Source: an uncultured Mucilaginibacter sp.
GTDB lineage: Bacteria > Bacteroidota > Bacteroidia > Sphingobacteriales > Sphingobacteriaceae
Assembly: GCA_913775265.1 (NCBI GenBank)
Contig: CAJYJH010000105.1
Span: 1-47,151, forward strand
Direction of reading: 5' to 3'
Length of the DNA: 47,151 nucleotides
Shown one piece after another: positions 40,922 through 47,151 of the stretch. The notes below the pieces were generated by a model. That model did no database searches and was not told the origin of the DNA. It saw nothing but the letters and a program-made list of their open reading frames with translations. Numbering within the stretch: the first letter of the stretch is position 1; each line of letters begins with the position of its first letter. A program made the position numbers and the translations under genes.

Positions 40922-41668
40922 ATGCGTTTTAACATTAACCGCTTTATTTTCGGTGCTGTATTATTGTTAGCATCGTGCAAATCGCATTATACTTTAGTCG
41001 AGGCTAAGCGCAGCGAGTATAATATTAATAGCTCTGTATCGGCTGATTCGGCTGTCATCAAAACTTATCTGCCTTACAAACAAAAAATGGAAGCGCAGAT
41101 GAACGCCGTTATTGGCCAGAGTGCTCGTTTGCTCACTAAAAGCGGAGAGGGAGAAAGCCTGTTGGGTAGTTTTTTTGCTGATGCTGTCACCGCCGAGGCG
41201 CTTAAAATTGACCCTTCAATAGATTTCGCCGTACCAACGACTAAAGGTGGCTTACGTAACGACATTGCCCAGGGTAATATTACCCTCAGTACCATGTTTG
41301 AGCTGATGCCATTTGAAAATGAATTGGTGGTGCTTAAACTTAAAGGCACAGATGCTGAACAACTGATTAGCTTTTTAGCGAAAAGCGGCGGTCAGCCGGT
41401 AAGCAATATCAAATTTAATATTGTTAACGGACAAGCACAGCAGGTAATGATTAAAGGGCGGCCATTTGACCGTAACCGTACTTATAATGTTTTAACCTCA
41501 GATTATATTGCTAACGGCGGTGATAGCGTTAAAGGCTTAGCTAACCCGCTGGAGCGTAAAGTGTTGGGTTTGCGTGTGCGCGATGCCCTGATTAATTACG
41601 TAAAAAAACAAACCGCAGCCGGTAAACCAATAGATGCTCAACTCGATGGAAGAATCACAAAAAATTAA
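40922..41668 (+). CDS. 5'-nucleotidase C-terminal domain lipoprotein
   Basis: The 248-residue product has a lipoprotein signal (VLLLASC) followed by a stand-alone 5'-nucleotidase C-terminal domain. Family features are SLLGSFFADAV, VPTTKGGLRNDIAQGNITLSTMFELMPFENELVVLKLKG and the substrate-loop motif YIANGGDSV. In UshA-type enzymes this domain binds the nucleoside part and follows the metallophosphatase domain in one chain. Here it is a separate gene placed first, and the metallophosphatase gene overlaps its end by 23 bp. It should be tethered in the envelope. Confidence 0.88.
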   Translation: MRFNINRFIFGAVLLLASCKSHYTLVEAKRSEYNINSSVSADSAVIKTYLPYKQKMEAQMNAVIGQSARLLTKSGEGESLLGSFFADAVTAEALKIDPSIDFAVPTTKGGLRNDIAQGNITLSTMFELMPFENELVVLKLKGTDAEQLISFLAKSGGQPVSNIKFNIVNGQAQQVMIKGRPFDRNRTYNVLTSDYIANGGDSVKGLANPLERKVLGLRVRDALINYVKKQTAAGKPIDAQLDGRITKN

Positions 41669-42587
41669 CCGCAGAAGTTTTATCCGCACTGGTGGCACCG
41701 TGCTGGCTGCTGCCGCTTTAAGCTCTTATTCTTTGGATGCGTTGGCGGCTTCTGATGTGCAACGTTTAACTATTTTGCATACTAATGACGTGCATAGCCG
41801 TATTGAACCCTTCCCAATGGACGGTTCCCGGAATCAGGGTTTAGGTGGTACAGCACGACGGGCGGCATTGATTAAGAAAATCAGGGCCGAAGAGGAAAAC
41901 GTATTATTGTTAGATGCTGGCGATATTTTTCAGGGTACACCTTACTTCAACATGTTTGGTGGAGAGTTGGAATTGAAGCTGATGAGCCAGATGGGCTATG
42001 ATGCTGCTACCATGGGTAACCACGATTTTGATAATACCATCGACGGTTTTTATAAACAGTTGCCTAATGCCAATTTTCCTATCCTGGTAGGTAACTATGA
42101 CTTCAGCAACACAGTGATGCACCAATCGACTAAGCCTTACCAGATATTTCAAAAAAATGGGTTAAAGATCGGTGTGTTTGGATTATGTATTGAGCTGGCC
42201 GGTTTGGTTGATCCGCGTAATTATAAAGAAACACGCTACCTCGACCCTATACAAAAAGGCAATGAGATAGCGGCGCTACTTAAAAACGACCTGAAATGCG
42301 ACCTGGTAATCTGCCTTTCGCATTTGGGTTACAAGTACAATGATAACAAAGTATCTGATCAGATATTGGCTAAAAACACCCGCAATATCGATTTGATTAT
42401 TGGTGGCCACACGCATACTTTTATGGACCAGCCCGAAGATGTTAAAAACCTCGACGGACAAATTACAACAATCAATCAAGTCGGGTTTGCCGGAATTAAT
42501 TTGGGCCGCATCGATTACTTTTTTGAGAAGCGCGGCGGCAAAAAATTAAAGGCCGCAAGCAGTTACACTATTTCTAACACTATCTAA
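41646..42587 (+). CDS. Tat-exported metallophosphatase, 5'-nucleotidase N-terminal domain
   Basis: The 313-residue product starts MEESQKINRRSFIRTGG with a twin-arginine signal (RRSFI, then an Ala-rich stretch to LDALAA). The calcineurin-like phosphatase domain shows LTILHTNDVHSRIEPF, LLDAGDIFQGTPYFN, MGNHDFDN, ICLSHLGY and IDLIIGGHTHTF, all di-metal ligands of UshA-type 5'-nucleotidases. The nucleoside-binding C-domain is absent and is supplied by the upstream gene. ATG 41634 is an alternative start 12 bp upstream. The two products probably act together on nucleotides in the periplasm. Confidence 0.9.
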   Translation: MEESQKINRRSFIRTGGTVLAAAALSSYSLDALAASDVQRLTILHTNDVHSRIEPFPMDGSRNQGLGGTARRAALIKKIRAEEENVLLLDAGDIFQGTPYFNMFGGELELKLMSQMGYDAATMGNHDFDNTIDGFYKQLPNANFPILVGNYDFSNTVMHQSTKPYQIFQKNGLKIGVFGLCIELAGLVDPRNYKETRYLDPIQKGNEIAALLKNDLKCDLVICLSHLGYKYNDNKVSDQILAKNTRNIDLIIGGHTHTFMDQPEDVKNLDGQITTINQVGFAGINLGRIDYFFEKRGGKKLKAASSYTISNTI

Positions 42588-42687
42588 TCACTTAGTCAAT
42601 CACCTTTTAAAATCTGCACTTATTTGCATTGAAAAATTACCAGCATTTGTAATTTTTCAAATAGCAACAGATTACCTAATAATTTAA

Positions 42688-42695
42688 TAAATTTG
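42688..42695 (+). promoter_or_regulatory. Predicted -7 box of the DUF6580 gene
   Basis: TAAATTTG is a perfect TAnnTTTG match, 18 bp before the ATG at 42714. It overlaps the TTG at 42693, so that codon is an unlikely start. Confidence 0.45.
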
Positions 42696-42713
42696 GCATT
42701 TAAACGGTTCAAT

Positions 42714-43307
42714 ATGTCATTGCAAAAAGTTAAGCTGAACGCACCTGCTTATATCCTTATAATATTAGCTTCTATAATTGCCACCGGCGCTATGCGTTTG
42801 GTGAGCTTTTATTTTCCGCTGTTCAGTAACTTTAGTCCGTTGGGTGCACTTTCAATTTTTGGCGGTGCTTACTTTGCTGATAAGTGGAAGGCAGGATTTT
42901 TATCCGTAATTACTCTTTTTGTAACCGATATTTTCATCAATTACCTCTATAGCTCTAAATTAATCTTGTGGTACAGCAACAGTGCTTTGTGGCTGTACGG
43001 CAGTTTGCTGATTATGGTGCTGATTGGTAGCTTGATCAAGAAAGTAAATGTTGCCAATGTGTTACTGGCCTCATTAGCCAGTGTAGCCGTACACTGGTTA
43101 TTAACCGACATTGAGCCCTGGTTGCAAAGCAGCTACTATGCAAAAGGTTTATTAGGCTATGGCGAATCGCTGCTGATGGCTATCCCATTTGAGCGCAACA
43201 TGCTGTTAGCTGATGCGATATTTGGTGCTGTGTTATTTGGTGGTTACGAGCTGCTGCAGGCCCGCGCTAATGCCAAAAAATATGCTGCCGAGCAGTTATC
43301 GGTTTAA
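42714..43307 (+). CDS. DUF6580 family membrane protein
   Basis: The 197-residue product (start ATG 42714) has five or six hydrophobic segments and no signal peptide. SFYFPLFSNFSPLGALSIFGGAYFADKWKAGFLSV and LLMAIPFERNMLLADAIFGAVLFGGYELL resemble the DUF6580 putative transport family, which looks like the S components of ECF vitamin transporters. The substrate is unknown and no ECF ATPase genes are adjacent. It converges on ypdA. Confidence 0.8.
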   Translation: MSLQKVKLNAPAYILIILASIIATGAMRLVSFYFPLFSNFSPLGALSIFGGAYFADKWKAGFLSVITLFVTDIFINYLYSSKLILWYSNSALWLYGSLLIMVLIGSLIKKVNVANVLLASLASVAVHWLLTDIEPWLQSSYYAKGLLGYGESLLMAIPFERNMLLADAIFGAVLFGGYELLQARANAKKYAAEQLSV

Positions 43308-43330
43308 GTTAATATAACTGCCTGAAAAAT

Positions 43331-44293
43331 TTATTTGCGCTTGCTCATAATATCATTCAATATCATTTCGGCGTGTACGCGCGAGTTTTCTATAAACCAC
43401 AAGTGCGTATCCATTCCCCCGCAAACTACACCGGCCAGGTAAACACCGGGTAAATTGGTTTCCATAGTTTTGGGATTATATTGCGGGATGTATTTGCCAT
43501 CTTCCGAAAGTTTAATGCCCATTTTTTGCAAAAAGTTAAAGTTTGGCTTATAGCCGGTCATGGCCATCACAAAATCGTTGGGGATGGTAATCAGCCCATC
43601 AGGCGTTTCAATATCTACTTCCTGCTCGCGTATTGCTTTCAGGTTAGAATTAAAGTAGGCTTTGATACTACCTTCTTCAATGCGGTTTAAAATATCGGGC
43701 CTTACCCAATATTTAACCCGGTTGCTAATCTCACTGCCGCGTACTACCATAGTTACTTCGGCGCCTTTACGGTAGGTTTCGAGCGCTACATCAACTGACG
43801 AATTACTTGCCCCTACAACCACAACTTTCTGTAAGGTATAAAAGTGCGGATCCTGGTAATAGTGCTTTACTTTGGGCAGGTCTTCGCCCGGGATATTCAG
43901 GTTTACTGAGATATCATAAAAGCCGGTAGCCACAACTATGTTTTTAGCTTCGTAAGTGCCTTTACTGCTGATAACGGTATAGCTATCGTTTTTCTGGTCG
44001 ACCGATTTCACCTCTTCGAACAATTGCAGCGGTAGCTTATTATTCAGAGCCACGCGACGATAATATTCCAACGCATCGGCACGATTGGGTTTTACATGAG
44101 TAGTAGCAAAAGGGTAGCCGCCAATTTCCAGTTTTTCTGAAGTGGAAAAAAAGGTCATGGTAGCAGGGTAATTATATAGCGAATTAACTAGCGTTCCTTT
44201 TTCCAAAATAACAAAGCTTAAGCCTGCTTTTTGAGCGGCCAAGCCACAGGTCAATCCGATAGGGCCGCCGCCAATAATAATTAAGTCGAGCAT
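43331..44293 (-). CDS. ypdA: YpdA-family FAD/NAD(P)-dependent disulfide reductase
   Basis: The 320-residue product (start ATG 44293) has the FAD-binding start MLDLIIIGGGPIGLTCGLAAQKAGLSFVILEKG, a second Rossmann motif VVVGASNSSVDVALET, and the C-terminal FAD segment LPGVYLAGVVCGGMD. It matches YpdA, the putative reductase of oxidised bacillithiol, and lacks the CxxC of thioredoxin reductases. A longer frame from 44359 would overlap the GNAT gene. It lies 13 bp after that gene and shares its transcript. Bacillithiol biosynthesis genes are not visible in the window. Confidence 0.88.
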   Translation of the reverse strand: MLDLIIIGGGPIGLTCGLAAQKAGLSFVILEKGTLVNSLYNYPATMTFFSTSEKLEIGGYPFATTHVKPNRADALEYYRRVALNNKLPLQLFEEVKSVDQKNDSYTVISSKGTYEAKNIVVATGFYDISVNLNIPGEDLPKVKHYYQDPHFYTLQKVVVVGASNSSVDVALETYRKGAEVTMVVRGSEISNRVKYWVRPDILNRIEEGSIKAYFNSNLKAIREQEVDIETPDGLITIPNDFVMAMTGYKPNFNFLQKMGIKLSEDGKYIPQYNPKTMETNLPGVYLAGVVCGGMDTHLWFIENSRVHAEMILNDIMSKRK

Positions 44294-44306
44294 AGAAGTA
44301 GATTCA

Positions 44307-44588
44307 TTAAGCCAGTACGTCCTGGTAACTTTTGTTACGGGTAAATACAGCTTTAGCAAATGTACAAGTTGGTGTTATTTTTAATTGATGTTGCCTGGCA
44401 TAATTTACAGCATGCTCAATCAACTGTTCGCCTACGTGGTGCCCTTGTTCTTTTTCGGCTACTTCGGTATGGTAAATTTCTATTTCATGGCTGTTATGCT
44501 TGGTAAAAAGCACCTCGCCGGTCAGCTCATCTCCTTGTTGTATGTAAAAACGGCCTTCGTTACCGTTGATGCTTTCTTGTATTTGCAT
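44307..44588 (-). CDS. YjdJ-type small GNAT acetyltransferase-like protein
   Basis: The 93-residue product fits the short COG2388-type GNAT family: GRFYIQQGDELTGEVLFTKHNSHEIEIYHTEVAEKEQGHHVGEQLIEHAVNYARQHQLKITPTCTFAKAVF. The acetyl-CoA loop is represented by EQGHHVGEQLI (usually GxGxG/A). The C-terminus carries the usual C-x-F/Y-(A/V) motif. Substrate unknown. It is the first gene of a two-gene unit with ypdA. Confidence 0.82.
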   Translation of the reverse strand: MQIQESINGNEGRFYIQQGDELTGEVLFTKHNSHEIEIYHTEVAEKEQGHHVGEQLIEHAVNYARQHQLKITPTCTFAKAVFTRNKSYQDVLA

Positions 44589-44593
44589 AGTTA

Positions 44594-44609
44594 GTTTACA
44601 GGTGTAAAC
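44594..44609. promoter_or_regulatory. Perfect inverted repeat before the GNAT-ypdA operon
   Basis: GTTTAC (44594-44599), AGGT and GTAAAC (44604-44609) form six-base perfect arms, 5 bp upstream of the GNAT ATG. It could be an operator or a small hairpin covering the ribosome entry site. Between it and the SRP RNA there is nothing else I recognise. Confidence 0.4.
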
Positions 44610-44687
44610 ACGTGCGGACAGAAAAAGATTAATTTAAAACAGAATTGCCTGAAAAAGGCGAAAACGAAAAGTATAGAAAATAAAAAT

Positions 44688-44783
44688 GGGTAAGCTACTT
44701 TTATCGCACCGCTCAACTCTCTACCCTTGCTGCGTTCCCACCCTGGGGGGATTCAAGAGGAGCTGGTCGTAAAAGACTTACCC
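44688..44783 (-). ncRNA. ffs: Small signal recognition particle RNA (4.5S type)
   Basis: On the minus strand the core AGGGTGGGAACGCAGCAAGG is the conserved apical SRP helix 8 with its GGAA-type tetraloop region and the asymmetric loop that binds Ffh. The ends GGGTAAG and CTTACCC pair to close the hairpin, giving about 96 nt. With Ffh and FtsY it directs membrane proteins to the translocon. A -7 box precedes the 5' end by 4-5 bp. The ends are set by the closing helix and may shift by a few bases. Confidence 0.93.
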
Positions 44784-44787
44784 GCCA

Positions 44788-44795
44788 CAAAAGTA
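44788..44795 (-). promoter_or_regulatory. Predicted -7 box of the SRP RNA gene
   Basis: The minus strand reads TACTTTTG, a perfect TAnnTTTG match, with the RNA's first G at 44783, the expected initiation distance. The -33 region lacks a clear TTG. Confidence 0.6.
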
Positions 44796-44920
44796 GAAAA
44801 ATTATCTATTTATTAGTAACTAAATGTAAACTTGCTGTTAAGCGGTTGATGCTCAACTTAAAAAGTTTATTTATAGCATGCATTAGTTAGATGTATAGAT
44901 AAAATGATTTGAAAGTAATC

Positions 44921-45214
44921 TCATAATTCGATCTTCTCAAAATGTTCTACAACTGGAAAAGGGTCATAATAATGATGCAATAACTCTTTCCAATGAGCAT
45001 AAACAGTTGACTTTCTAAAACCAATGGTGTGATCTTCCAACGTATCCCACTCAACTAATAACATGTATTTATCAGGGTTTTCTATGCATTTTTGTAAACT
45101 ATGGTAACGATAGCCTGGTATGGAACTGATGTATTGTCCGGCTTTCCTAAAATCTTTTTCAAATTCCTGCCATAATCCAACTTTTATATTCAGCATTGCA
45201 ACTTCTAAAACCAT
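44921..45214 (-). CDS. Antibiotic biosynthesis monooxygenase (ABM) domain protein
   Basis: The 97-residue product is a single ferredoxin-like alpha/beta domain of the ABM/YgiN type: MVLEVAMLNIKVGLWQEFEKDFRKA, SIPGYRYHSLQKCIENPDKYMLLVEWDTLEDH and a C-terminal helix with FRKSTVYAHWKELLHHYYDPFPVVEHFE. Members include quinol and haem-degrading monooxygenases, but most are uncharacterised, so no reaction is assigned. It follows the 2H phosphoesterase gene on the same strand with a 66-bp gap. Confidence 0.85.
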   Translation of the reverse strand: MVLEVAMLNIKVGLWQEFEKDFRKAGQYISSIPGYRYHSLQKCIENPDKYMLLVEWDTLEDHTIGFRKSTVYAHWKELLHHYYDPFPVVEHFEKIEL

Positions 45215-45280
45215 AAATATATTTTATTTGAATTTAAAGATATGATACACCAATTAAAGCTCCCTGATATGCCTGTTTGT

Positions 45281-45823
45281 TCATCCATTTTTGAAGCTAA
45301 TAACGTCAAATAATGAATAACCTTTGGTGTCTGGAATAGTGTTTCGTTCAAATATTAATACTCTATCAGCAACAAAAGCATCCTCGTATTTAAGTTGTTT
45401 AAATTGAGGCCAAAGCCGAAAAAAATCATCAGCAGACATGCCTTTAGTTATGGTAATGTGAGGTACCTTTAAATAACTGGTCGGGAAACACTTTTTTAGC
45501 GCATCGAGCCAGTTGTCTGTTTGATAAGTACCTTTAATAGCTACGTAAATGGTTAAGGTGTCATTTTTACGGTGTTCGAAGAAATCGAAACCGTTAACAC
45601 CAATATTTACAGGTGGCAACTTAATTGCCTTGCTTTTAATTGTTTCCAAAGCCAACGCAACATGATGCGGATCCTTATTGGGCAAATAGTTTACCGTTAG
45701 GTGTGCCTTAGTGTTCATTCCATGATAATCTCCAATCATCTCCGCTACTTTACTTTTATAATGGCTTACTTGTAAAGAAACAGCTTCTGAAGGCGGAATC
45801 ACAAATAAATAATCCTTGTTCAT
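45281..45823 (-). CDS. 2H phosphoesterase / 2'-5' RNA ligase-like protein
   Basis: The 180-residue product carries the two HxT/S motifs of the 2H superfamily: HLT at 41-43 in KAHLTVNYLP and HIT at 122-124 in VPHITITKG, about 80 residues apart as expected. Members hydrolyse or ligate 2'-5' phosphodiester or 2',3'-cyclic phosphate bonds in RNA or small nucleotides. The substrate is not evident. It is divergent from dinB, and the SOS-like operator lies in the gap of about 70 bp, so it may be co-regulated. Confidence 0.85.
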   Translation of the reverse strand: MNKDYLFVIPPSEAVSLQVSHYKSKVAEMIGDYHGMNTKAHLTVNYLPNKDPHHVALALETIKSKAIKLPPVNIGVNGFDFFEHRKNDTLTIYVAIKGTYQTDNWLDALKKCFPTSYLKVPHITITKGMSADDFFRLWPQFKQLKYEDAFVADRVLIFERNTIPDTKGYSLFDVISFKNG

Positions 45824-45847
45824 AAAGTCGTCGTTGATAAAACAAAA

Positions 45848-45868
45848 TTTGCTAAAAATATTAGTATT
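45848..45868. promoter_or_regulatory. Operator before dinB matching the S24 repressor operator
   Basis: TTTGCTAA (45848-45855), a 5-bp spacer and TTAGTATT (45861-45868) match the palindrome at 11902-11922 at 13 of 16 arm positions, with identical spacing and an identical CTAA-N5-TTAGTA core. It lies inside the predicted dinB promoter. Confidence 0.65.
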
Positions 45869-45878
45869 TTAAAATTTG
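45848..45878 (+). promoter_or_regulatory. Predicted dinB promoter
   Basis: TTTG (45848-45851), an 18-bp spacer and TAAAATTTG (45870-45878, a TAnnTTTG-like box with one extra base) form a plausible promoter. The operator covers the -33 element and the spacer. The leader to GTG 45897 would be roughly 10-15 nt. Confidence 0.45.
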
Positions 45879-45896
45879 TTTCTCCACATTTGTAAG

Positions 45897-47081
45897 GTGG
45901 AACTCAAACGGCATATTGTACATATCGACCTCGATTCGTTTTTTGTTTCGGTTGAACGTCGCCTTAATCCGGATTTAATTGGTAAGCCGGTCATTATCGG
46001 CGGATCGAAAGATAGGGGAGTGGTGGCATCGTGCAGTTATGAGGCCCGGCAATATGGCATACATTCGGCAATGCCAAGCGCCAAAGCATACAAGCTTTGT
46101 CCGCATGCTATATTTTTACACGGCAGTCACGGCCGTTATTCCGATGCCTCACGAGAGGTTACGCAGATTATTCATGATTCGGTACCGCTGTACCAAAAAA
46201 CCTCGGTAGACGAGTTTTACATCGATTTAACTGGTATGGACCGCTTTTACGACCCTTACCAATTAGCTACCGACCTAAGGCAACGGGTGATCAAAGAAAC
46301 ACGCTTGCCCATATCATTTGGTATGGCCTCGAGTAAAACGGTGGCTAAAATGGCTACAAATCAAGCTAAGCCCAACGGCCAGCTCCGGATTGAACATGGG
46401 CGTGAAAAGGAATTTATGGCCCCGCTCAACATCAGCAAAATACCTATGCTGGGTGAAAAAACATGCGAAAAGCTTTACCAATACGGAGTAGAAAAGATTG
46501 CTGACCTGCAAAGGTGCAACCTGCGTTTTTTGGAAAGTGTTTTTGGCCGGGCAGGCAAATATATTTGGGAAAAAGCTAACGGCATTGACTACAGCGAAAT
46601 TGTGCCACACAGTGAGCGTAAGTCTATTTCTACAGAACATACCTTTCACCAGGATACAGTCGACAAGCGCACTTTAGAAACTATGCTGGTATCCATGACC
46701 GAAGAACTGGCCTTTAAACTGCGTAGTGAAAATAAGCTGGCATCGTGCCTGGCTATTAAAATCAGGTACAATAATTTTGATACGCATACCTTACAAGAAA
46801 AGATAGCTTTAACATCGGCTGAACATATACTCATCCCTGGTATAAAAAACCTGCTTAAACGCGCCTGGAACCAACACCGGCCCATCCGGTTGATTGGCGT
46901 TAAACTAAGTCAACTTTGCAGCGGCAGCTACCAGATTAATTTGTTTGAAGATAATGAAGAACAGATTAAGCTGTACAAAGCCATGGATAGTATTAATTTT
47001 AAGTTCGGCAACAAAACCGTTTGCCGTGCGGCGGGTATGGAAATAGGCCAGCGGAACTTTAATCCGTTTCAGGCAGGGTGA
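45897..47081 (+). CDS. dinB: DNA polymerase IV (Y family)
   Basis: DinB is an error-prone translesion polymerase. The 394-residue product (GTG start at 45897, giving MELKRHIVHIDLDSFFVSVE) has the catalytic Asp in HIDLDSFF, the fingers motif SYEARQYGIHSAMP, and the palm SVDEFYIDLTG with the metal-binding Asp-Glu. It continues with an HhH thumb (PMLGEKTCEKLYQYGV) and little finger. QINLFED (about residues 349-355) resembles a sliding-clamp-binding QLxLF peptide. A longer TTG-initiated frame from 45876 would begin in the -7 box. The upstream operator suggests control by the S24 repressor. The final 70 bp of the window hold no gene. Confidence 0.94.
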   Translation: MELKRHIVHIDLDSFFVSVERRLNPDLIGKPVIIGGSKDRGVVASCSYEARQYGIHSAMPSAKAYKLCPHAIFLHGSHGRYSDASREVTQIIHDSVPLYQKTSVDEFYIDLTGMDRFYDPYQLATDLRQRVIKETRLPISFGMASSKTVAKMATNQAKPNGQLRIEHGREKEFMAPLNISKIPMLGEKTCEKLYQYGVEKIADLQRCNLRFLESVFGRAGKYIWEKANGIDYSEIVPHSERKSISTEHTFHQDTVDKRTLETMLVSMTEELAFKLRSENKLASCLAIKIRYNNFDTHTLQEKIALTSAEHILIPGIKNLLKRAWNQHRPIRLIGVKLSQLCSGSYQINLFEDNEEQIKLYKAMDSINFKFGNKTVCRAAGMEIGQRNFNPFQAG

Positions 47082-47151
47082 TTGTTAGAGCCAGGAGTAT
47101 GGAATCGGAATACAGATAATAATTTATATCGTTAAATAGGATATAGACGTA

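Noticed and set aside
44809..44830. TTACTAA-like sequence upstream of the SRP RNA as another S24 operator
   Set aside because: Only one half site is present; nothing matches the second arm at the 5-bp spacing.
1..47151. tRNA genes, rRNA, CRISPR arrays, insertion sequences, prophage or attachment sites
   Set aside because: I saw no cloverleaf with CCA-proximal T-loop signature, no regularly spaced direct repeats, no transposase or integrase and no terminal inverted repeats with target duplications.

Overview
The window comes from a chromosome of the phylum Bacteroidota, most likely a Sphingobacteriaceae member close to Mucilaginibacter or Pedobacter (inference). The signs are a SusC/SusD pair, promoters with the Bacteroidota -7 box TAnnTTTG, a DACNV-type diadenylate cyclase, a DUF6580 protein, a YpdA-type reductase and many exported proteins. 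It is ordinary, densely packed chromosomal sequence. I saw no tRNA, rRNA, insertion sequence, prophage or CRISPR array. One structural RNA, the small SRP RNA, is present.

Layout. 1-3450: a truncated arginine deiminase family gene divergent from argS, whose enzyme carries a large extra insertion. 3637-8896: a susC-susD pair closed by a strong terminator, then an exported protein of unknown function. 8891-13472: bioF-bioD, a small Spy/CpxP-like protein, a LexA-like S24 repressor divergent from a degenerate GIY-YIG protein, an MsrB lipoprotein and a fasciclin-domain protein. 13562-20135: a very large surface protein (metallopeptidase, beta-propeller and barrel), PBP1A and a PPK2 polyphosphate kinase. 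20204-26480: one long minus-strand operon, pxpB-pxpC-pxpA, an NRAMP-like transporter and an M1 aminopeptidase, for 5-oxoproline and peptide use. 26649-30666: an L,D-transpeptidase-like protein, a nitroreductase, an endonuclease III-like glycosylase, a cold-shock protein and a membrane EEP-family hydrolase. 30980-35576: a MarR-type regulator, a DUF1338 2-oxoadipate dioxygenase and a FAD/Fe-S D-2-hydroxyglutarate-type dehydrogenase. 35589-39524: a GH127/GH146 beta-L-arabinofuranosidase, then a TetR regulator with two small membrane proteins. 39548-43307: the DACNV diadenylate cyclase divergent from a two-gene 5'-nucleotidase, then a DUF6580 membrane protein. 43331-47081: ypdA with a GNAT gene, the SRP RNA, an ABM-domain protein, a 2H phosphoesterase and dinB.

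The most interesting signal is regulatory. The S24 repressor has the full autocleavage kit (Ala-Gly, Ser, Lys at LexA-like spacing). A perfect palindrome, TTTACTAA-N5-TTAGTAAA, sits over its own promoter. A close copy with the same N5 spacing lies between the predicted -33 and -7 boxes of dinB, 34 kb away. This suggests an SOS-like circuit run by a non-canonical LexA. A second circuit is a 27-bp block, repeated with three changes, immediately before both the tetR gene and the membrane-protein gene after it. A third is a 23-bp perfect inverted repeat centred on the -7 box of the arabinofuranosidase gene.

Functional modules read from gene order are 5-oxoproline catabolism coupled to an NRAMP homologue that lacks both metal-binding motifs, and conversion of 2-oxoadipate to D-2-hydroxyglutarate to 2-oxoglutarate. 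A 5'-nucleotidase also appears split into two genes in reversed domain order. All assignments come from reading motifs by eye; no database search was run.
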